From NCBI RefSeq assembly GCF_004362405.1, contig NZ_SNXE01000009.1, positions 62,001 through 126,000 of the forward strand: DNA of 64,000 bases, in the 5' to 3' direction. Below are positions 36,517 to 45,890 of this stretch, in pieces; the stretch's first letter is position 1; every line of letters begins with the position of its first letter. The DNA comes from Roseateles asaccharophilus (lineage in GTDB: Bacteria > Pseudomonadota > Gammaproteobacteria > Burkholderiales > Burkholderiaceae_C). The translations under genes and the position numbers were made by a program. The notes below the pieces were generated by a model. The model had not been told where the DNA came from and did no database searches. It worked only from the letters and a program-made list of their open reading frames with translations.

Positions 36517-38217
36517 ATGTCGATGCGCCCCCCGCCTTTTGATGGCCCCGCCACCCAGGCCTTGCTTACGGAGCTTCAGACCGGGGCCAGCGCCGCCTAT
36601 TCCGCCGAGAACTGGTCGCTATGCCTGGACTTCGCCCAGCGCCTGATGGCGGCATCGCGGGCCGCGGGGTCTCTGGAGAGCGAGGTTCTGGCCCATGTCT
36701 GGACCACGCATGTGGCCCAGCGCCGGGGTGAGCATGACAGCGCCGCCAGCCACGCCACCAGCGCCTTGGGTCTGGCTCAGCAGGTGGATGACCCCGTCCT
36801 GCTGGCCCGGGCCCGCTTGGCCGCGGCCCGCGTGTGTTGGAGCATCGGCGACAGCGACCAGGCCTTGCAGGAACTCGAGGCCGCCCTGCCCACCTGCCGC
36901 GAGAGCGCAGACGCCGAGCTGCTTTTTGACACCCTCAACCTGCTGGGCATTGTCTACGGCGAGCTGAACCAGGCCGAGACCGCCCTGGAATGGCATCAAC
37001 GCGCCTTGGCCCTGGCTCAGAGCCAAGGCCAGACGCGCCTGCTGGCCATCTCCCACGCCAATCTCGCGGGACGCGAACTCGACCTGGGCGAGCGCTGGCG
37101 TCGGGCCGGGCGTGAGGCCGAAGCCCGCGATGCGCTGCAGCGCTCGCTGAGCCTGAATGAGATGGCCCTGGAAATCGCGCAGCGGGCCCAACTGCAAAGA
37201 GTGCTGATCGTGGTGCACAGCAACCGGGGCGCGGCCCTGGCCCTGCTGGGGCGGCGCGAAGAGGCCCTGGTCGCTTTCGGCCAGCAGCTGCGCCTGACCG
37301 AGGCCAGCGGCGATGAAGGCCCGCGCCTGCAGCGCGCCCAATACCTGGCCCAGATGTATCGCGAGGCCGGTGAGCTGGACATGGCACGCCGCGCCGCCAG
37401 CGAGGGCCTGGAGCGCGGCGAGAAGGCTCGCAGCAAGCACCTGCTGATCGCGCTCTATGAGCTGGCCTCCGAACTGGCCGAAGAGGCCGGCGACTATGCC
37501 CATGCGCTGCGCCTGTACAAGCGCTTCCATGTGCTGCGCAGCGAGCATGCCCTGGACAAGGCGCAGCTGCGTGCCCGCGTGCTGGCCGTGCGGCTGCAAA
37601 CCGAGCATGCCCTGGCCGAGGCCGCCGCCGAGCGCCTGCAGGCTCACGCGCTGCGGCTGGCCAATGAGGAGCTGGCCCGTCGGGCCGAGGCGCTGGGCCG
37701 CGATGCGCTGCAGGACCCGCTCACCGGCCTGGCCAACCGGCGCCGGCTCGATACCGAGCTGGCGCTGCGGCATCAGGCCGCCCGTGCGGCGGACCTGCCC
37801 CTGTGCGTTGCCCTCATCGACCTGGACCATTTCAAGTCCGTCAACGACCGGCACTCACATGCCGTGGGCGATCAAGCCCTGCGCCAGCTGGCGGCCCTGC
37901 TCCAGGCACATTGCCGCAGCCAGGACCTCGCGGCGCGTTATGGCGGCGAGGAATTCCTGATCGCGCTGGACGCCGTGACGCCCGAGGCGGCGCGGCAGAT
38001 CTGCGAGCGTCTGCGCCTGGCCGTGGAACGCCATGATTGGTCCACCCTGGCGCCCGGTCTTGCCATCACCACCAGCGTGGGGTTGGCCGATCTGAGCCGC
38101 CACAGCAGCCTGGAGCAAGGCCTGCAGGAGGCCGATACGCAGCTCTACCGCGCCAAGCGCGAGGGCCGCAATCGCGTCTGCTGCGCCGACGGGTTTGCCT
38201 CGCCCCCCGCGGCCTAG
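36517..38217 (+). CDS. TPR-containing diguanylate cyclase (GGDEF)
   Basis: Makes cyclic di-GMP from two GTP. The 566-residue soluble protein has about 370 residues of TPR-like helical repeats (LLGIVYGELNQAETALEWHQRAL is one clear unit), a short coiled coil, and a GGDEF domain starting at DPLTGLANRR. The active loop is RYGGEEF and an RxxD inhibitory site (RSQD) stands five residues before it, so product inhibition is expected. There is no EAL domain. The TPR part probably serves protein-based sensing. The ATG at 36517 fits; proQ follows 58 bases downstream. Confidence 0.94.
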   Translation: MSMRPPPFDGPATQALLTELQTGASAAYSAENWSLCLDFAQRLMAASRAAGSLESEVLAHVWTTHVAQRRGEHDSAASHATSALGLAQQVDDPVLLARARLAAARVCWSIGDSDQALQELEAALPTCRESADAELLFDTLNLLGIVYGELNQAETALEWHQRALALAQSQGQTRLLAISHANLAGRELDLGERWRRAGREAEARDALQRSLSLNEMALEIAQRAQLQRVLIVVHSNRGAALALLGRREEALVAFGQQLRLTEASGDEGPRLQRAQYLAQMYREAGELDMARRAASEGLERGEKARSKHLLIALYELASELAEEAGDYAHALRLYKRFHVLRSEHALDKAQLRARVLAVRLQTEHALAEAAAERLQAHALRLANEELARRAEALGRDALQDPLTGLANRRRLDTELALRHQAARAADLPLCVALIDLDHFKSVNDRHSHAVGDQALRQLAALLQAHCRSQDLAARYGGEEFLIALDAVTPEAARQICERLRLAVERHDWSTLAPGLAITTSVGLADLSRHSSLEQGLQEADTQLYRAKREGRNRVCCADGFASPPAA

Positions 38218-38275
38218 GCACAATCGAGGCTTTCCATCTTCTCAAGCGCGGCGGCCAAGAGCCGCCCTCCTGCCT

Positions 38276-38980
38276 ATGTCGTCCCCCACCCCCACCGGCG
38301 CTCCCGCTCAGGTCGCCCCCCAGGATCTGAGCCCAGCCGCCGCCCTGCAGCAACTCAAGGCCCTGTTTCCGGCCTTGTTCGACGGTCCGCCCAAGCCGCT
38401 GAAGCTGCGCATCCAGGCCGACATCCAGGAGCGTGCTCCGGGTCAGTTCAGCAAACCCCTGCTCTCGGCCGTGCTGCGTCGCTACACCGGCGGTACCGGC
38501 TATCTGGTGGCCCTGAGCAAGGCCAAGCAACGCTTTGATCTCGACGGCCAGCCGGCCGGTGAGCTCAGCGACGAACACCGCGAGGCCGCCGCCACCGAGC
38601 TGGCCCGCCGCCGCGGCCTGGCCGAGGAGCGCCGCGCTCAGGAGCAGCAGGAGCGCCGCCAGCGCGCCAATCTGCTGCGCGACTTCGAGCACACCACCCT
38701 GACCCGTGCCAATTTCTGCGCGCTCAAGGGCGTGAAGGACGAGGAACTGGACGGCCTGCTGGAAATCGCCCGCAAGGAGATCGAGGAAGACCGCATCCGC
38801 CGCGCCGCCCAGCCCCAGGGCGAGCAGCGCCGCGGCCCGCATGAGCGCCGTGGTGAGGGCCGTGGCGAGGGTGCGCGCCGCGACGGCGGCCAGCGCCCCC
38901 CGCGCCGTGAAGGCGGTGGGGGTGGCGCCCGCCAGGGCAAGCCGCGCGCCCCACGCCCGGCGCCCGAGAACAAGGGCTGA
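38276..38980 (+). CDS. ProQ/FinO family RNA chaperone
   Basis: A 234-residue RNA-binding protein. The N-terminal FinO domain (about 20-125) shows ALKALFPALFDGPPKPLKLR-like sequence (LKALFPALFDGPPKPLKLRI in part), SAVLRRYTGGTGYLVAL and RFDLDGQPAGELS. A charged coiled region follows, and the last 50 residues are an Arg/Gly-rich tail with repeated RRGE/GGG units, likely disordered and RNA-binding. Such proteins bind sRNAs and mRNA 3' ends. The ATG at 38276 gives a usual N terminus. A strong terminator follows. Confidence 0.9.
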   Translation: MSSPTPTGAPAQVAPQDLSPAAALQQLKALFPALFDGPPKPLKLRIQADIQERAPGQFSKPLLSAVLRRYTGGTGYLVALSKAKQRFDLDGQPAGELSDEHREAAATELARRRGLAEERRAQEQQERRQRANLLRDFEHTTLTRANFCALKGVKDEELDGLLEIARKEIEEDRIRRAAQPQGEQRRGPHERRGEGRGEGARRDGGQRPPRREGGGGGARQGKPRAPRPAPENKG

Positions 38981-39000
38981 CAGCGCCTGTCAGAAACAAC

Positions 39001-39030
39001 AACGGCCGGGCTGCATGCCCGGCCGTTTTC
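39001..39030. terminator. Bidirectional terminator between proQ and dsbD
   Basis: An 11-bp perfect stem (AACGGCCGGGC / GCCCGGCCGTT) with a 5-base loop, followed by TTC on the + strand and by TTGTTTC on the - strand. It lies between the convergent proQ-type and dsbD-type genes and can serve both. Confidence 0.85.
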
Positions 39031-39071
39031 ATTTCGGCGCCGCAAAGGCTGCAAGGCTGCAGCCTTTGGAC

Positions 39072-41192
39072 CTAGGGCAGCAGCGCCTCGCGCAGCAGCT
39101 TGACGCTGAGGATCTCGGGCAGCAGTTCCGGCGCGCCGGCTCCCGGGCGATAGACGGCATAGACCGGCACACCGCTGCGCCCCAGGCGGTTGATCTCCTG
39201 GCTGATGGCCGCATCACGGCGGGTCCAGTCGGCGCGCAGCAGCAGCACCTTGCGGGACTCCAAGTCGGCCAGCAGCTGGGCGTCCGCCAGGGCGCCGCGC
39301 TTGTTGAACTGGCAGGTCACACACCAGGCGGCCGTGAAGTCCACCAGCACGGTGCGCCCCTCGGCCTGAGCCTGGGCCACCTTGTCGGCGGACCAAGGCT
39401 GCCAGCCGGGGCCAGCCTCGGCCTGCACGGCGCTGGCGGGCGGCGCCTCGCGCAGCGCGGGCCAGGCCCAGAGCGCGGTGGCGGCCAGCACGACCAGGGC
39501 GATGGCGCCCAGCACGGTGCGGCCGCGCGGCTTCAGGTCCGGTGCGCCGAACACCCAGGCCGCCAGGGCCAGGGCCAGCAGCAGGCCCAGCAGGGCCACG
39601 GCGCCGTCGATGCCCACCTGCTGACCCAGCACCCACAGCAGCCACAGCACGGTGGCGAACATGGGAAAGGCCATCAGGATCTTGAAGTGCTTCATCCAAA
39701 CGCCCGGGCGGGGCAGCAGGCGCGCCAGACCCGGCCACAGGCAGGCCGCCAGATAGGGCACCGCCATGCCCAGGCCCAGGGCCGCGAAGATGGACAGGGC
39801 CCCCAGGGCCGGCAGGGTGAGCGCCGCACCCAGGGCCGCCCCCATGAAGGGCGCCGTGCAGGGCGAAGCCACGACCACGGCCAAGACGCCGGTCAGACCA
39901 TGGTCCAGCAAGGGGTGGGACAGGCGCAGCCCAGCCAGATTGCCCGGCAGCACGCTGCGGAACTCGAACACCCCGAGCAGATTCAGACCGATCACGCCAA
40001 AAAGCAGGGCCAGGGCCGCCACAAAGCCCGGCGACTGCAGCTGGAAGCCCCAGCCCAGCTGGGCGCCCCCGGCCCGCAGTGCCAGCAGCAGCCCGGCCAG
40101 GGCCAGAAAGCTCAGCAACACACCCGCGGTATAGGCCAGGCCACCGCCGAGCAGCTGGCGGCGGTCCTGGGCATGCTGCGCAAAGCCCAGCACCTTGAGC
40201 GAGAGCACCGGGAACACGCAGGGCATCAGATTCAGCAGCAAGCCGCCGCCAAAGGCCAGCAGCAGGGCCAGCGGCAGGGAGGAGGTGCCAGCAGCACCGC
40301 CGGCGTCGGCCTCCACGGGCTGCAGGGCCGGGGCCGGCGCCGCTCCCGGTAGGGCCGGCCAGGCCGGGGCCGCCACGCTCAGCCGCAGCCCGCCCTGCTC
40401 GGGCGCACTGCCCTCCTGGCGCAGCACCAGGGCCAGCTGAGCCGGGCCCTCGCTGCGCTGGGCGGAGATTGGCAGCGTCAGGAGCAGCTTGGCCCCGTCC
40501 CAGCGCTGCTGGGGGGCCGCCGCGTGATCGAAGACACCGGCCGCCTCGGGAAAGACCTGCAGGCTCTTGCCCTGCCAATCGGCGGGCAGGCCCTCAAGGC
40601 TGAGCTGCAGACCGGACGCCTCCAGCCGGCTCTCGGCGCGAGCGGCCGGCACATCGCGCGGCTGGGCCAGGCGGCTGCGCTCGAACAGCGCCGCATGCGC
40701 CGCGGTGGCGGCCGCCACGGGCAGCTTGAGCGTGAACTCGCCCGACTCGGGGATGCAGACCTCCTTGCACACCAGCCAGTCCGCGCGCAGCTTGACCACC
40801 AGGGTCTCGCCCTTGAACTCGGGGCTCACCGTCAGCGGCACGGGCAGCAGCAGCTCGCCCTCGTAGCCGTAGTTCACCAGCGGCCCCACGGGCAGGCGCT
40901 GCGGCACGGGCCACTGGATCTCGCCGGCCGTCACGCCCGGGGGCAGCTCCCAGCTCAGCACCGTGGGCAGGCCGGAGTCGCCGGGGTTCTTCCAGTAGGT
41001 GTGCCAGTGCGGCTGGTGACGGACCAGCAGGCCCAGCCAGACCGGCTTGCCGGGCTCGATGCCCTCGCTCGCCTGGGCCACGAGTTCGGCGCGCACCTGC
41101 TCGGTCGTCACGACGGCGCCCCCCAGGGCGGTCGCGGCGGGGGGCAGGCAGGCCAGGGCCAGCCAGCACATGATTCTTTGCAAGAAGCTCAT
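39072..41192 (-). CDS. Protein-disulfide reductase, DsbD family (ScsB-like)
   Basis: Moves electrons from cytosolic thioredoxin across the inner membrane to periplasmic thiol enzymes. The 706-residue protein has a signal peptide, a periplasmic N-terminal domain with the paired Cys CKEVC, a membrane core of about eight helices with the redox cysteines in NLMPCVFPVLSLK and VVASPCTAPFMG, and a C-terminal thioredoxin domain with AAWCVTCQFNK. The long N-terminal domain and the C-V-T-C motif fit the ScsB-like branch. The start at 41192 gives the signal peptide at the N terminus. Divergent to a thioesterase gene. Confidence 0.93.
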   Translation of the reverse strand: MSFLQRIMCWLALACLPPAATALGGAVVTTEQVRAELVAQASEGIEPGKPVWLGLLVRHQPHWHTYWKNPGDSGLPTVLSWELPPGVTAGEIQWPVPQRLPVGPLVNYGYEGELLLPVPLTVSPEFKGETLVVKLRADWLVCKEVCIPESGEFTLKLPVAAATAAHAALFERSRLAQPRDVPAARAESRLEASGLQLSLEGLPADWQGKSLQVFPEAAGVFDHAAAPQQRWDGAKLLLTLPISAQRSEGPAQLALVLRQEGSAPEQGGLRLSVAAPAWPALPGAAPAPALQPVEADAGGAAGTSSLPLALLLAFGGGLLLNLMPCVFPVLSLKVLGFAQHAQDRRQLLGGGLAYTAGVLLSFLALAGLLLALRAGGAQLGWGFQLQSPGFVAALALLFGVIGLNLLGVFEFRSVLPGNLAGLRLSHPLLDHGLTGVLAVVVASPCTAPFMGAALGAALTLPALGALSIFAALGLGMAVPYLAACLWPGLARLLPRPGVWMKHFKILMAFPMFATVLWLLWVLGQQVGIDGAVALLGLLLALALAAWVFGAPDLKPRGRTVLGAIALVVLAATALWAWPALREAPPASAVQAEAGPGWQPWSADKVAQAQAEGRTVLVDFTAAWCVTCQFNKRGALADAQLLADLESRKVLLLRADWTRRDAAISQEINRLGRSGVPVYAVYRPGAGAPELLPEILSVKLLREALLP

Positions 41193-41380
41193 CGGGATCA
41201 GGAAGTGGCACAGGCGCCGATGCGGCAACCCTCATGAGGTCGTCACCCCTCGCAGCCAGCCAGTAGTGAATGGAAAACCGCAAGTATCGATCAGACGCGT
41301 TGCGCCCCGTCCGGTAGGGGTGTAGGCCCCCTCGCGCTGCGCGGCACAATGCCGGCTCCGCCCAACACCGCGCTCCCCCC

Positions 41381-41797
41381 ATGACCTTGCTCGCCCCCGA
41401 ATTCCAAGCCCGTCACGATGCCAGCCTGCCCGGCCACCTGGGCATCGTGGTCCAGCATCTCGCCGCTGGCGAGGCGCGGGCCGAACTCGCCGTGGCGCCA
41501 CACCTGATGGCGCCCAATGGCTATCTGCATGCCGGCAGCGTGGTCACGCTGGCCGACACGGCCTGCGGCTATGGCTGCATGGCCAGCCTGCCCGATGGCG
41601 CGCAGAGCTTCACCACCATCGAGCTCAAGTCCAACCACCTGGGCACGGCGCGCGAGGGCGTGGTGGAGGTGGTGGCCACGCTCTATCACGGCGGCCGCAC
41701 GACCCAGGTCTGGGACGCCGTGGTCACCCACCGCGACAGCGGCAAGACCCTGGCCCTGTTCCGCTGCACGCAGATGATCCTCTACCCACGCGGCTGA
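41381..41797 (+). CDS. PaaI-type hotdog-fold thioesterase
   Basis: A 138-residue hotdog-domain protein. LMAPNGYLHAGSVVTLADTACGYG matches the PaaI/YigI thioesterase core, where the N-G-x-x-H-A-G segment holds the substrate thioester and Asp acts as catalytic acid; TTIELKSNHLG follows. The substrate, probably an aromatic or medium-chain acyl-CoA, cannot be told. A 188-base divergent gap separates it from dsbD, in which I see no firm promoter. Confidence 0.88.
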   Translation: MTLLAPEFQARHDASLPGHLGIVVQHLAAGEARAELAVAPHLMAPNGYLHAGSVVTLADTACGYGCMASLPDGAQSFTTIELKSNHLGTAREGVVEVVATLYHGGRTTQVWDAVVTHRDSGKTLALFRCTQMILYPRG

Positions 41798-41821
41798 GCG
41801 GCGCGGGCGGGCCCTGCGGGC

Positions 41822-42604
41822 TCAGATGCAGCGCCCGCCGTCCACCTCGAGGGCCACGCCGGTGATGAATTCGGCCTCATCGCTGGCCAGGAAGGCCGCG
41901 GCACGCGCCACATCCAGGGGCGTGGACAGGCGCCCCAGGGGAATGGTGGCGATGATCTTGGCGCGGGTGGCTTCGCTGTCCTCGCCGGGCAGAAAGTCCT
42001 GGATCAGGCCGGTGACCCCCATCACCGGATTGACCGCGTTCACGCGTATGCCCTCGGGCGCCAGCTCCACCGCCATGCCCTTGGTGAGATTGACGGCCGC
42101 GCCCTTGCTGCCGTTGTACCAGCTCAGGCCCGGGCGCGGCCGCACGCCCGCGGTGGAGGCGATATTGATGATCACCCCGCCGCGGCGCCCGGCCGCCGCC
42201 TGCTTGCGGAACTGCGGCACGGCATGCACCGCGCCCAGATAGATGCTCTTCACATTGGTGGCATAGACGCGGTCGAAGGTGGCTTCGTCCACCTCCAGCA
42301 TGGGCCGGTTCTTGTGCGTGGTGCCGGCGTTGTTGACCAGGATGTCCAGGCCGCCGAAGGCTTCCACCGCGGCCGCCACCATGGCGCCCACCGACTCGTT
42401 GCGCGTCACGTCCGCCCCCACCGCGATGGCCTGGCCGCCCGCGGCCTGGATGGCCTGGGCCACGGCTTGCGCCGCCTCCAGCCGGATATCGGCCACCACC
42501 ACCTTGGCGCCACGCTCGGCCATAAGCTTGGCGATGCCTTCGCCAAAGCCGCTACCCGCGCCGGTCACGATGGCCACGCGGTCCTGCAGATTCTTCGCTG
42601 TCAT
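41822..42604 (-). CDS. Short-chain dehydrogenase/reductase
   Basis: A 260-residue classical SDR: cofactor loop TGAGSGFGEG (residues 12-21), NNAGTT, catalytic Ser in NIASTAG and YNGSKGA (YxxxK). An acidic residue after the second strand (VVADIRLE) favours NAD(H). It is the last gene of the set hyi-aldehyde dehydrogenase-SDR, and a role in oxidising or reducing a small hydroxy acid or sugar acid is inferred from that. The ATG at 42604 gives the normal N terminus. Confidence 0.88.
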   Translation of the reverse strand: MTAKNLQDRVAIVTGAGSGFGEGIAKLMAERGAKVVVADIRLEAAQAVAQAIQAAGGQAIAVGADVTRNESVGAMVAAAVEAFGGLDILVNNAGTTHKNRPMLEVDEATFDRVYATNVKSIYLGAVHAVPQFRKQAAAGRRGGVIINIASTAGVRPRPGLSWYNGSKGAAVNLTKGMAVELAPEGIRVNAVNPVMGVTGLIQDFLPGEDSEATRAKIIATIPLGRLSTPLDVARAAAFLASDEAEFITGVALEVDGGRCI

Positions 42605-42617
42605 GGGGGTGCTCTCC

Positions 42618-44072
42618 TTAGCCATGCGAGATGGCAATGGTCTTGATGGTGGTGAAGCTGCGCAGGCCCTCGAAGGCCTTCTCGCGTCCGTAGCCCGAAT
42701 GCTTCATGCCGCCGAAGGGCAGCTCGATGCCGCCGCCGGCGCCGTAGTTGTTGATGAAGACCTGGCCGGCCTCGATGGCATGGGCGCAGCGCAGCTGACG
42801 CGCGCCGTCACGGGTCCAGACGGCGGCGGTCAAGCCGTAGGGCGTGCCATTGGCCAGGGCGATGGCCTCTTCCTCGCTGTCAAAGGCAAAGGCCGCCAGC
42901 ACCGGGCCGAAGAGCTCCTGCTGGGCGATGGCGTGATCGGGCGGCACGCCGTCCAGCAGCAGGGGCGCAAAGTAGAAGCCCCCGGCCGGCGCCTCGGGGG
43001 CGAGCTGAGCCCGGGCCACGGCCTGGATGCCATCGGCCAGACCGCCCTCCACCAGGGCCTGCACCCGCGCCAGCTGGCGCGCATTAATCAGCGGGCCACA
43101 GTCCAGGCCCGCCAGACCGGGGCCGGTGCGCAGGGCCGCGAAGCGCGCGGCCAGCGCCTCCATCACCTGGGCATAGATGCGGCGTTCGATCAGCACCCGG
43201 CTGCCGGCCGCGCAGGTCTGGCCGGCGTTCTGCACGATGGCGTTGAGCAGCACGGGCAGGGCCAGGTCCAGATCGGCATCGGCAAACAGGATCTGGGGCG
43301 ACTTGCCACCCAGCTCCAGCGTCACCGGCACATGGTTGAGCGCCGCCGCCTGGGCCACGGCCGTGCCGGTGCCAGGCGAGCCGGTGAAGGAGATGTGGTT
43401 GATGCCCGGGTGCGCGGCCAGGGCCGCGCCGGCTTCCACGCCCAGGCCGCAGACCATGTTCAGCGCGCCCGGCGGCAGGCCGGCCTCCAGGGCCAGGGCG
43501 GCGATGCGCAAGGGCGTGAGGCAGGCGTCCTCGGCCGGCTTGACCACGCAGGCATTGCCGGCGGCCAGGGCCCCGCCCACCGAGCGGCCGAAGATCTGGG
43601 CCGGGTAGTTCCAGGGAATGATGTGGCCGGTCACGCCATGCGGCACGCGCAGCGCGATCACGGTGCTGCCGGCCGCATAGGGAATGCTCTCGCCATGCAG
43701 CTTGTCGGCCGCGCCGCCGTAGTACTCGAAGTAGCGGGCGCAGGCCGTGATGTCGGCCCGGGCCTGCTGGATGGGCTTGCCGGTGTCGCGGCACTCCAGC
43801 TGGGCCAAGGCCTCGTGCTGCTGCAGGATCAGGGCTGCGAGCCGGCTGAGCACGCGGCCGCGCTCGGCGGCCGTGGCCCGACCCCAGGGGCCGTGGAAGG
43901 CGCGACGCGCGGCCGCCACCGCGGCGTCCACATCGCGCGCATCGCTGCGCGGCAGCCGGGTGAAGACCTGGCCATCGGCGGGGTCCAGCACCGGGAGCGT
44001 CTGGCCGGACTCCGCGGGCAGAGGCCGGCCGTCGATCAGATTGCTGGGAACTTCGCAGGCGTCGGCAGGCAT
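42618..44072 (-). CDS. NAD(P)-dependent aldehyde dehydrogenase
   Basis: A 484-residue aldehyde dehydrogenase. The motifs present are PWNYPAQIFGRSVGGALAAG, catalytic Glu in LELGGKSPQ, catalytic Cys in NAGQTCAAGSR, and the C-terminal FGGMKHSGYGREK. I prefer the ATG at 44072, which has AAGGA 6 bases upstream; the ATG two codons earlier overlaps that site. The start lies 10 bases after the hydroxypyruvate isomerase stop and the SDR follows 13 bases downstream, so the three genes form an operon. Likely substrates are semialdehydes such as succinate or tartronate semialdehyde. Confidence 0.93.
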   Translation of the reverse strand: MPADACEVPSNLIDGRPLPAESGQTLPVLDPADGQVFTRLPRSDARDVDAAVAAARRAFHGPWGRATAAERGRVLSRLAALILQQHEALAQLECRDTGKPIQQARADITACARYFEYYGGAADKLHGESIPYAAGSTVIALRVPHGVTGHIIPWNYPAQIFGRSVGGALAAGNACVVKPAEDACLTPLRIAALALEAGLPPGALNMVCGLGVEAGAALAAHPGINHISFTGSPGTGTAVAQAAALNHVPVTLELGGKSPQILFADADLDLALPVLLNAIVQNAGQTCAAGSRVLIERRIYAQVMEALAARFAALRTGPGLAGLDCGPLINARQLARVQALVEGGLADGIQAVARAQLAPEAPAGGFYFAPLLLDGVPPDHAIAQQELFGPVLAAFAFDSEEEAIALANGTPYGLTAAVWTRDGARQLRCAHAIEAGQVFINNYGAGGGIELPFGGMKHSGYGREKAFEGLRSFTTIKTIAISHG

Positions 44073-44082
44073 GGGCATTCCT

Positions 44083-44883
44083 TCAGCGCTGGGTGGCCCG
44101 GTAGGGCTCGAACCATGCCAGGCCCGCCGAGGTGTCGGCCTGGCCGGGCCGGTACTCGCAGCCCACATGGCCGGCATAGCCCAGCTCGTCCAGCAGGGCC
44201 AGCAGATAGGCGTGGTTGAGCTCGCCCCGATCCGGCTCATGGCGCTCGGGCACGCCGGCGATCTGGATGTGCGCCACCCGCCCGCCAGGGATGTATTGAC
44301 TCAGCTTGCTGGCCAGGTCCCCCTCGACGATCTGGCAGTGGTAGAGGTCCATCTGCACCTTGAGGTTGGGGCGCTTGAGCTCGGCCACGATGGCGTGAGC
44401 CTCCTCCTGGCGGTTGAGAAAGTAGCCCGGCATGTCGCGGGTGTTGATGGGTTCGATCAGCAGCTCGCGGCCGGCAGCGCGGGCCTGGTCGGCCGCCCAG
44501 GCCAGGTTCTCCAGATAGGTCTCGCGTAGGCGCGCGCGCGCCACACCCTGGGGCGCCAGGCCGGCCATCACATGGATGCGCGGACAGTCCAGGTCCTGCG
44601 CATAGGGCAGGGCCTGATGGAGCAGGCCCGCACGGAACTCGGCCTCCCGCCCGGGCAGGCAGGCCAGACCGCGCTCGCCCGCGGCAAAGTCCCCAGGGGG
44701 CGCGTTGAACAGGACCTGGCGCAATCCATGCTCACGCAGCTCGCGCGCCAGCAGCGCCGCCTCATGTTCATAGGGGAAGAGGTACTCCACCGCCCGAAAG
44801 CCATCGCGCGCCGCAGCGGCAAAACGCGCCACAAAGGGGTGCTCGGTGTACATCAGGCTGAGATTGGCGGCGAACAGGGGCAT
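44083..44883 (-). CDS. Hydroxypyruvate isomerase family protein
   Basis: A 266-residue TIM-barrel protein of the Hyi/OtnI branch. [31 protein letters not shown], the acidic metal ligand in [15 protein letters not shown], and [14 protein letters not shown] match the family that interconverts hydroxypyruvate and tartronate semialdehyde or the related 2-oxotetronate pair. First gene of the operon with the aldehyde dehydrogenase and the SDR. The start at 44883 lies 92 bases from the divergent methyltransferase. Confidence 0.92.
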   Translation of the reverse strand: MPLFAANLSLMYTEHPFVARFAAAARDGFRAVEYLFPYEHEAALLARELREHGLRQVLFNAPPGDFAAGERGLACLPGREAEFRAGLLHQALPYAQDLDCPRIHVMAGLAPQGVARARLRETYLENLAWAADQARAAGRELLIEPINTRDMPGYFLNRQEEAHAIVAELKRPNLKVQMDLYHCQIVEGDLASKLSQYIPGGRVAHIQIAGVPERHEPDRGELNHAYLLALLDELGYAGHVGCEYRPGQADTSAGLAWFEPYRATQR

Positions 44884-44975
44884 GCGGGCTTTCCTCTTGC
44901 GGCCCCTCACGCTAGCAGATGCCGGGCGGGACGGGCCCCCTACACTGTCGCCCCCATTGCGCACAGCCACCGCCC

Positions 44976-45890
44976 ATGCAAGCCCTGCTTGACACCATTG
45001 CCACCCTGCCCCACCCGCGTGAAGCCGGCCGCCACTTCCATGGCCGCGGCGGTCTGCATCCGGGCTGCGAGGCCTGGACCCTGGACTGCTATCCACCCGT
45101 GTGGCTGCTGACCAGCTTCGCCCCGATGGACGAGGAGGCCCTCGCGCGCATCGGCGCGGCCCTGGCGGCGCGCTGGGCCGAGATCGCACCGGGCGAGCCG
45201 CTGAGCTGGGTCTACCAATGCCGCGACGAGGCCGGCGCCAGCAACCGCCTGATGAGCGGCCAGGTGCCCGAGCCCCATGTGGTGGAGGAAGCCGGCGCGC
45301 GCTACGGCGTGCACCTGATGCGGGGGCAGAACCATGGCCTCTTCCTGGACATGGCCGAGGGCCGGCGCTGGGTGCGCGACTGGGCGCGGGCTCAGCCGGG
45401 CGGCAAGGTGCTGAACCTCTTCGCCTACAGCTGCGCCTTCTCGGTGGCGGCCCTGCAGGGCGGCGCGGCCCAGGTCTTCAACTACGACATGGCACGCGGC
45501 GCGCTGGAGAGCGGACGCCGCAACCACCAGCTCAACGGCCTAGCGGGCGCGCAGTTCCTGGCGCATGACATCTTCAGCTCCTGGGGCAAGATCCGCCGCA
45601 GCGGGCCCTATGAGCTGGTCATCATGGATCCGCCCAGCTACCAGAAGGGCAGCTTCATCGACACCAAGGACTATCCCCGCCTGCTGCGCCGCCTGCCCGA
45701 GCTGCTGGCACCCGGCGGCCACGCCCTGATCTGCCTGAACTCGCCCAAGCTGGACAGCGAGTTCCTGCGCGAGGGCGTGGCGCGCGAGGCGCCGGGCCTG
45801 GTCTTCGTGGAGCGCCTGGCCAATCCGCCGGTGTTTGCCGATGTGGCGCCGGAGCGCGCGCTCAAGGTGCTGGTCTACCGCCAGCCCTGA
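44976..45890 (+). CDS. Class I SAM-dependent methyltransferase, RlmI/RsmC-like
   Basis: A 304-residue methyltransferase. After an N-terminal substrate part it has [19 protein letters not shown] (SAM-binding motif I), [20 protein letters not shown] (motif II region), and [13 protein letters not shown], the DPPS motif of rRNA or tRNA cytosine and guanine methylases. Target is inferred to be 23S rRNA or another large RNA. The start at 44976 is chosen over an ATG 19 codons upstream, which adds unrelated sequence. It overlaps the convergent hydrolase gene by 16 bases at the 3' ends. Confidence 0.85.
   Translation: MQALLDTIATLPHPREAGRHFHGRGGLHPGCEAWTLDCYPPVWLLTSFAPMDEEALARIGAALAARWAEIAPGEPLSWVYQCRDEAGASNRLMSGQVPEPHVVEEAGARYGVHLMRGQNHGLFLDMAEGRRWVRDWARAQPGGKVLNLFAYSCAFSVAALQGGAAQVFNYDMARGALESGRRNHQLNGLAGAQFLAHDIFSSWGKIRRSGPYELVIMDPPSYQKGSFIDTKDYPRLLRRLPELLAPGGHALICLNSPKLDSEFLREGVAREAPGLVFVERLANPPVFADVAPERALKVLVYRQP

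Noticed and set aside
36517-38217. Possible loss of cyclase activity in the TPR-GGDEF protein because the loop is GGEEF
   Set aside because: GGEEF is a fully active variant in many diguanylate cyclases, and the rest of the active site is intact.
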